Source: an uncultured Oxalobacteraceae bacterium (GTDB lineage Bacteria > Pseudomonadota > Gammaproteobacteria > Burkholderiales > Burkholderiaceae). From it: a stretch of DNA of 10,239 bases. The stretch lies in the NCBI GenBank assembly GCA_946480015.1, contig CAMLIL010000144.1, positions 1 through 10,239 on the forward strand, in the 5' to 3' direction. This document shows positions 6,022 through 10,239 of the stretch, piece after piece; the first letter of the stretch is position 1; each line of letters opens with the position of its first letter. The notes beneath the pieces were generated by a model. It had not been told where the DNA came from, did not search any database, and saw nothing but the letters and a program-made list of their open reading frames with translations. The position numbers and the translations under genes were made by a program.

Positions 6022-7389
6022 ATGACCGAATTCATCCCCGGGTCGATCCTGGCCGACCCCCAGGCGCCTCTCCAGGAGGACGCGGACGCGCTGCAGGCGC
6101 ACTTTCAGCCCGGCATCTCGGCCGACGAGATCGAGCAGGTCTTCAGCCTCAAGCGCGCCCAGCCCATGCTGCAGGCCTTCACGGCGCTGTTTCACGGTGG
6201 CTCCAGCGGCGTGCTGGTGCGCCTGCTGGTGCTGCGCGAACTGGCCGGCGACAGCACCGCCTCCGGCTTTTCGCGCGCCGACATCAATCAAAAGCTGGCC
6301 TACCTGCAGCCGGAAAGCCTGGAAACCGTGCTGGGCCGTCTGCGCTCGCACGGCCTGCTGGCCTGGGACGCCCCCGCCTCGGTCTACCGCATCACGCCGA
6401 TGGCGCGCAACGTGCTGTCCGCGCTCGACACCCTGCTGTCGATGGGCCAGGCCGACGACGAAGCCGAAATGGGATTCCTGCTCTCGCAAGTGGCCGGCGC
6501 CCAGGCGGTGGGCGGTGTGACCGTCGACCAGCTGCGCCATCTGCTGGGCCGCCTGGTCGACCTGACCGAAGAATTCCGCGACGCGATCGCCTCCGGTTCC
6601 GAATTCCGCCTGCGTACCTCGCAGTCGAAGTGGCACATGGCCTGCGACTGGGTCGAGAAGGGTTCCGAGATCCTGCGCGCGATCACCTCCGACGAACGGG
6701 CCGACGCCGCCACCCACAAGGCGGCGCAGGCGATCGGCCGCGCCCAGAGCGCGCTGCTCAATATGCAGGGCATGTTCTCGCGCGCGCTCAACCAGATCGA
6801 GCGCCAGCGCGTGCACCTGGGCCAGTCGGGCCTGTCGACCACCGACGTCAAGCGCTGGCTGCTGGCCCATGAAGACCTGGCCAGCCTGGCGGTCGGCGCG
6901 ATCGACCGTCCGGTGCTGCCGCTGTTCGTCACGCCGGCCGAAATGATCGACGTGGCCGAAACCGAACTGCTGGCCGAGCGCGCCGTCACGGCCGGCCCGG
7001 CCGGCCTGCCGGCAGGACAGGATGCGCCGCTGACGGTCAACGAAGGCAACGCCATCCAGGTCGAACTGGACGACTGGCTGGCGCGCCTGTCCGACTTCGC
7101 CAACCTCGGCAACTTCCCCAGCTTCTCGGAAATCGGCCCCAAGCAGGTGCCGATCCAGGACTCGCTGCTGCCGGCCACCTTCGCCGTGGCGTCCTACCGC
7201 GCCTCGCTGCTGCCGCTGCTGGGCGACGCCGCCGAAGCCAGCCTGCAAGGCGCCACCGCCAAACTGGCGCGCCTGCCGATCACCTTTGCGCCCACCGATG
7301 AAATGGTGCAGCTGAACGATCCGCAGGTGGCGGCCATGTCGATTGCCACCCTCTCACTTGATCTCGAAAACGGTCCGCTCGATGAATGA
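6022..7389 (+). CDS. MukF/MksF/JetA-like kleisin subunit of a condensin-type complex
   Basis: A 455-residue soluble protein. Position and size (MukF is about 440 aa) and the two following genes indicate the kleisin that bridges SMC heads. Residues about 62-130 look like a winged helix: VLVRLLVLRELAGD, SRADINQKLAYL, SLETVLGRLRSHGLLAWD, then a VYRITPMARNVLSAL wing and helix. Residues 150-320 are almost entirely helical, as in the MukF middle domain that dimerises and binds the SMC neck. A Gly/Pro-rich break (324-337) separates a C-terminal region (about 345-450) that may be the second SMC-binding module. It lacks the start typical of DUF3375 JetA proteins as I remember them. No strong ribosome binding site precedes the ATG at 6022. 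Identity rests on operon order and fold-like features rather than a signature motif, so a homology search would be decisive. Confidence 0.7.
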   Translation: MTEFIPGSILADPQAPLQEDADALQAHFQPGISADEIEQVFSLKRAQPMLQAFTALFHGGSSGVLVRLLVLRELAGDSTASGFSRADINQKLAYLQPESLETVLGRLRSHGLLAWDAPASVYRITPMARNVLSALDTLLSMGQADDEAEMGFLLSQVAGAQAVGGVTVDQLRHLLGRLVDLTEEFRDAIASGSEFRLRTSQSKWHMACDWVEKGSEILRAITSDERADAATHKAAQAIGRAQSALLNMQGMFSRALNQIERQRVHLGQSGLSTTDVKRWLLAHEDLASLAVGAIDRPVLPLFVTPAEMIDVAETELLAERAVTAGPAGLPAGQDAPLTVNEGNAIQVELDDWLARLSDFANLGNFPSFSEIGPKQVPIQDSLLPATFAVASYRASLLPLLGDAAEASLQGATAKLARLPITFAPTDEMVQLNDPQVAAMSIATLSLDLENGPLDE

Positions 7390-8086
7390 CGATTCCCAAA
7401 TCCTGATTGCGCGCCTGCTCACGCACCAGACCCTGCGCCGCGACGACAAACTGGTCAAGCGCGTGCTGTCGGACGAACAGTTCCGCGTCGAAGTCGACAA
7501 GCGCCTGCTCGAATCGGGCCTGAAGCTGCTCGATAACGTCTATGCCGACCATGTGACCCTGGCGCTGCACCGCGCGGTCGAACCGAAAATCTTCGGCGCC
7601 AAGGACATCTGGCAAAACAATAATTTCGGCCTCACGCGCGACGGCGTGGCGCTCCTGGTGGTGCTGTGGGCGCAGATCATCCTGCCCAAGCGCGAGCGCC
7701 AGGAAACCCACCAGCAGGCCGACGACGACCAGACCGACATGTTCGGCCAGGAGAAGCCGATGCCGCGCGCCGAGGACACCTCCATCGGCATCTCGTACAC
7801 CGCGCTGCTGTCGGACTTCGGCGACAAGCTGGGCAAGAAGACCCGGATGGACATGAACCTCGGCGCGCTGGCGCGCATGGGCTTTATCGAACGGCGCGGC
7901 GACGTGATCCTCGAAGGCCCGCTGCTCGACCTGCTGATGGACACCGACGTGCTCAAGGAGCGCATTATCAATGGCGCGCTGGCCGACGTGTTCAAGCGCA
8001 CCCCGATCACGGTCGCCGTCCCCAAGCCCGCCATCGCCGACGCACCGGCGCCCGCGCCGGACGACACCGCCGACAACCCGATCTGA
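7382..8086 (+). CDS. MukE/MksE/JetB-like winged-helix subunit of a condensin-type complex
   Basis: A 234-residue protein, the usual size for MukE/MksE. The frame can be extended to an ATG at 7343, but 7382 is preferred: ATGAATGA joins this start to the kleisin stop with an 8-base overlap, which suggests translational coupling, although no clear ribosome binding site precedes it. Two winged-helix-like regions are visible. The first is about 30-103, with FGLTRDGVALLVVLWAQIIL at 82-101. The second is about 136-190, with YTALLSDFGDKLGKKTRMDM, then LGALARMGFIERRGDVILE as helix and wing. An acidic insert (111-135, QQADDDQTDMFGQEK) lies between them. The C-terminal 27 residues are a Pro/Ala/Asp-rich, probably disordered tail. 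In MukBEF the homologue binds the kleisin middle region and DNA; that role is inferred here. Confidence 0.77.
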   Translation: MNDDSQILIARLLTHQTLRRDDKLVKRVLSDEQFRVEVDKRLLESGLKLLDNVYADHVTLALHRAVEPKIFGAKDIWQNNNFGLTRDGVALLVVLWAQIILPKRERQETHQQADDDQTDMFGQEKPMPRAEDTSIGISYTALLSDFGDKLGKKTRMDMNLGALARMGFIERRGDVILEGPLLDLLMDTDVLKERIINGALADVFKRTPITVAVPKPAIADAPAPAPDDTADNPI

Positions 8087-8095
8087 GGCTAGAGC

Positions 8096-10239
8096 ATGTT
8101 TCATATTAAATCGCTAGAACTGGTCCATTGGGATTACTGGCAGCGCATCAAGAACATCCCGCTGGACGCCAAGATCATCACGATCGCGGGCCAGAACGGC
8201 TCCGGCAAGACCACCTTGCTGGACGCGCTGCGCACCCTGTTCGGGCTGGACTGCTCGATGGGCCGCACCTACAAGCATTACGCGCGCCACTCCGGCCAGC
8301 AGACCGCGTGGATCCGCGCCGTGGTCGACAACAAGGCGGTTGGCCGCCAGCTGTCGAACCGGCCGTTCCGCAGCTCGGGCTTTTTCAGCGACGACGAAGT
8401 GACGCTGTTCTGCCAGGTCCAGAAAAACGGCGGCGACTGGAAGCGCCAGTATCTTATGCGGCCGGGGAATATCCAGATCGAGGAGGTCACCGAAGCGACC
8501 GACTGGCTGGGCGTGGAGAATTACCGCAAGCGCCTGGCCAATGCCGGCCTGTCCCCCGCGATGGCCAAGGTGCTGGCGCTGGAGCAGGGCGAAACCGACA
8601 AGCTGTGCGAATACGCGCCGCGCCAGTTGCTCGACCTGGTGTTCCAGGTCTTCGGCGACAAGGAAGTGCTGGATGCCTACGACGAAGCCAAGCGTCACCA
8701 GCGCGACACCGAAACCGAATTGAAGCGTTTCGAGACCGAGCTGGAAGCCTCGCGCACCAATCTCGAAGGCTTGCGCCTGCGCGTGGCCAACTACCACCAG
8801 TGGGAAGACCTGCACAAGGAACGCCGCAACCTGCTGGAAGAAGTGCTGCCGAGCCTGGGCTATCACGAAGCGCGCGAGAAGGCCGCCAACGTCAGCCGCC
8901 AGCTGCGCGAAGCGCGCAAGCCGATGGCGCAGGCCGACGGCCAGCTGGTGGAAAAGCGCAATGCGCTGGCCGCGCAGGCGCGCGCACTGACCGAAGCGCA
9001 GCAGCAGGAGACCTTGCTGGAGCAGGAAGCCACCGCGCTGGCGAGCCGCCTGTCGCAGCTCAATACCAGGCTCAAGCCGCTCGACAGCCTGCTCGAACAG
9101 AAGGAGCGTCTGCACAAGCTGGCTGCCGATTCCGGCGCGGATATCGCCGAAGTGGCCGCCCAGCTGGACGAGAAGGAAGCCGAGCTGGCCCGCCAGCGTC
9201 AGGCACGCGACGCGCTGGCCGCGCGCATCGCCACCGACATGTCGACGATTTCGGCGCTGCAGGGCAAGAGCGCGATGCCGGAACCGGAGGCGGTACGCGG
9301 CATGCGCCGGGCACTGCGCGATGCCGGCATCCCGCATGCGATGCTGTCCGATATCGTCGAAGTCACCGACGCCAAGTGGCAGGGCGCGGTCGAGGGTGTG
9401 CTGGGCGGTTACGCTTCGGTGGTGCTGCTCGAACGCGCCAAGGATGCGCCGGCCGCCTACCGGCTGGCCGAGCAGGAACGCTATCGCCACTTCATCGTGC
9501 CCGAATGCGTGGACGCGCCCAACACCAAGGATGGCAGCCTGCTGTCGGTGGTGCGCTTCTCCGCGGCGGCGCCATCGTGGCTGATCGACCAGCTCGCGCG
9601 CATCGAGCGGGTCGACTCGGTCGATGCCGGCTTCAAGCTGTCCAAGGACGACGAGTGGATCACGCCGGACGCCTACCACCGCGAACGGCGCGGCGGACGC
9701 TCGCTGTTCGTCGAGCCCTCGCGCTACCGCTTCGGCGCGGCCGGCCGCACGCAGCGCATGGAAGCGCTGCAAAAGTCGCTGCCGGCACTGGAAGCGCAGG
9801 AAGACACGCTGACGATTGCCATCAGCAAGCTGGCCAGCGAAGTGGGCGCCCTCAAGGCCCGCATCGCCGGGGTGGACGCGGCCAAGGAACTGGCCGCGCG
9901 CCAGGCCGAATTCGAGGAAGCGGCGCGCAATATCGCACCGCTGAAGGCCGAGCGCATGGAAGTCGGCTCGCGCCTGGGCGAACTGCAGACGCTGACCAAG
10001 GCGGCCACGGTGGCGCGCACCCGCGCCGACACCGTGTGGCAGAACGCCCGCATGGCGCTGGCCGAAGCCGAAGCCGGCCTGCGCCTGGGCCACAAGCGCC
10101 AGATCGAGCAGCGCGCCGAGCATGCCAAGGCGCTGGCGGAACTGCGCCGCACCTGGCGCCATCTGCCGCACAGCTGGCGCCGTCCGGCGCGCCGCGCGGC
10201 GCTGGTGGCCGAGCACCAGAACACCCACCAGGTCGACCT
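8096..10239 (+). CDS. SMC-family (MukB/MksB/JetC-like) ATPase, 3' end outside window
   Basis: The frame stays open for 714 codons to the window edge. The ATG at 8096 is 9 bases after the MukE-like stop, with GAGG (8085-8088) as ribosome binding site. The N-terminal head has Walker A GQNGSGKTT (32-40) followed by LLDALRTLFG, and the SMC-type Q motif LEQGETDKL (162-170) with R176 and VFGDKEVLDAY after it. Residues about 198-385 are heptad-rich coiled coil, with a break near LPSLGYHEA. Residues about 390-535 form a globular hinge whose core (LSDIVEVTDAKWQGAVEGVL, then a GGYASVVLLERAKDAPAAY stretch) follows the SMC-hinge pattern. The second coil starts near 545 and runs to the edge. The ABC signature and Walker B must lie downstream. 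The gene order and compact arm point to an MksB- or JetC-type condensin rather than canonical Smc. Confidence 0.9.
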   Translation, partial: MFHIKSLELVHWDYWQRIKNIPLDAKIITIAGQNGSGKTTLLDALRTLFGLDCSMGRTYKHYARHSGQQTAWIRAVVDNKAVGRQLSNRPFRSSGFFSDDEVTLFCQVQKNGGDWKRQYLMRPGNIQIEEVTEATDWLGVENYRKRLANAGLSPAMAKVLALEQGETDKLCEYAPRQLLDLVFQVFGDKEVLDAYDEAKRHQRDTETELKRFETELEASRTNLEGLRLRVANYHQWEDLHKERRNLLEEVLPSLGYHEAREKAANVSRQLREARKPMAQADGQLVEKRNALAAQARALTEAQQQETLLEQEATALASRLSQLNTRLKPLDSLLEQKERLHKLAADSGADIAEVAAQLDEKEAELARQRQARDALAARIATDMSTISALQGKSAMPEPEAVRGMRRALRDAGIPHAMLSDIVEVTDAKWQGAVEGVLGGYASVVLLERAKDAPAAYRLAEQERYRHFIVPECVDAPNTKDGSLLSVVRFSAAAPSWLIDQLARIERVDSVDAGFKLSKDDEWITPDAYHRERRGGRSLFVEPSRYRFGAAGRTQRMEALQKSLPALEAQEDTLTIAISKLASEVGALKARIAGVDAAKELAARQAEFEEAARNIAPLKAERMEVGSRLGELQTLTKAATVARTRADTVWQNARMALAEAEAGLRLGHKRQIEQRAEHAKALAELRRTWRHLPHSWRRPARRAALVAEHQNTHQVD

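Noticed and set aside
5956..7248. A 430-codon open frame on the minus strand
   Set aside because: It is antisense to the kleisin-like gene, with low-complexity Gly/Gln/Arg/His translation; the + strand frame has a promoter and operon context.
7343..7381. An upstream start at 7343 for the MukE-like gene
   Set aside because: It would extend the overlap to 47 bases and has no better ribosome binding site; the ATG at 7382 gives the usual stop-start overlap.
8114..10228. A 704-codon open frame on the minus strand
   Set aside because: It lies wholly antisense to the SMC gene, which has Walker A, Q motif, hinge and coils. Long antisense frames are expected in GC-rich genes, and the translation is Gln/His/Arg/Leu-rich with no domain.
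1..10239. Mobile elements, CRISPR arrays, tRNA or rRNA genes
   Set aside because: No transposase or integrase motifs, terminal repeats, regularly spaced repeats or RNA-gene-like stretches were seen; almost all sequence is explained by protein genes.

Overview
The window is GC-rich, densely packed DNA with strong G/C preference at third codon positions. Together with a PhaM-type polyhydroxyalkanoate (PHA) granule protein and a fused MnmC, this suggests a betaproteobacterium of the order Burkholderiales, most likely Oxalobacteraceae (Massilia, Duganella or Janthinobacterium type). That placement is inferred from the look of the proteins, not from a search. I see no rRNA, tRNA, CRISPR array, insertion sequence or attachment site, and no stretch over 300 bases lacks a gene.

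Left part (1-3200, + strand): the 3' end of mnmC (tRNA wobble-uridine modification) is followed by a two-gene signalling operon. It consists of a small soluble histidine kinase with no sensor domain (585-1280) and a response regulator whose output half is a TPR superhelix rather than a DNA-binding domain (1280-2911); the two overlap by one base. Its promoter has a consensus -10 box and, at the expected transcription start, a perfect 8-3-8 inverted repeat. A 71-codon gene of unknown function (2985-3200) follows and has its own possible promoter.

Middle part (3207-5883): a phaM-like gene on the minus strand converges on the small gene with a 6-base gap. Upstream of it, a 136-base divergent region drives a pair of tandem DUF3108 paralogues on the + strand. 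One is anchored in the inner membrane by a single N-terminal helix and a long Pro/Ala-rich linker; the other has a cleavable export signal. Both domains should therefore act in the cell envelope.

Right part (6022 to the end, + strand): a three-gene condensin-type operon in the order MukF-like / MukE-like / SMC ATPase, behind an extended -10 promoter. The first two genes overlap by 8 bases and the third begins 9 bases later. The SMC gene runs off the window after 714 codons; its N-terminal ATPase half, first coiled coil, hinge and much of the second coil are present. The order matches mukFEB, mksFEB and Wadjet jetABC, so the unresolved question is whether this is an MksBEF-like chromosome organiser or a Wadjet-like anti-plasmid system. 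The deciding evidence, a JetD-type nuclease gene, would lie just past the right edge. This operon is the most interesting part of the window.
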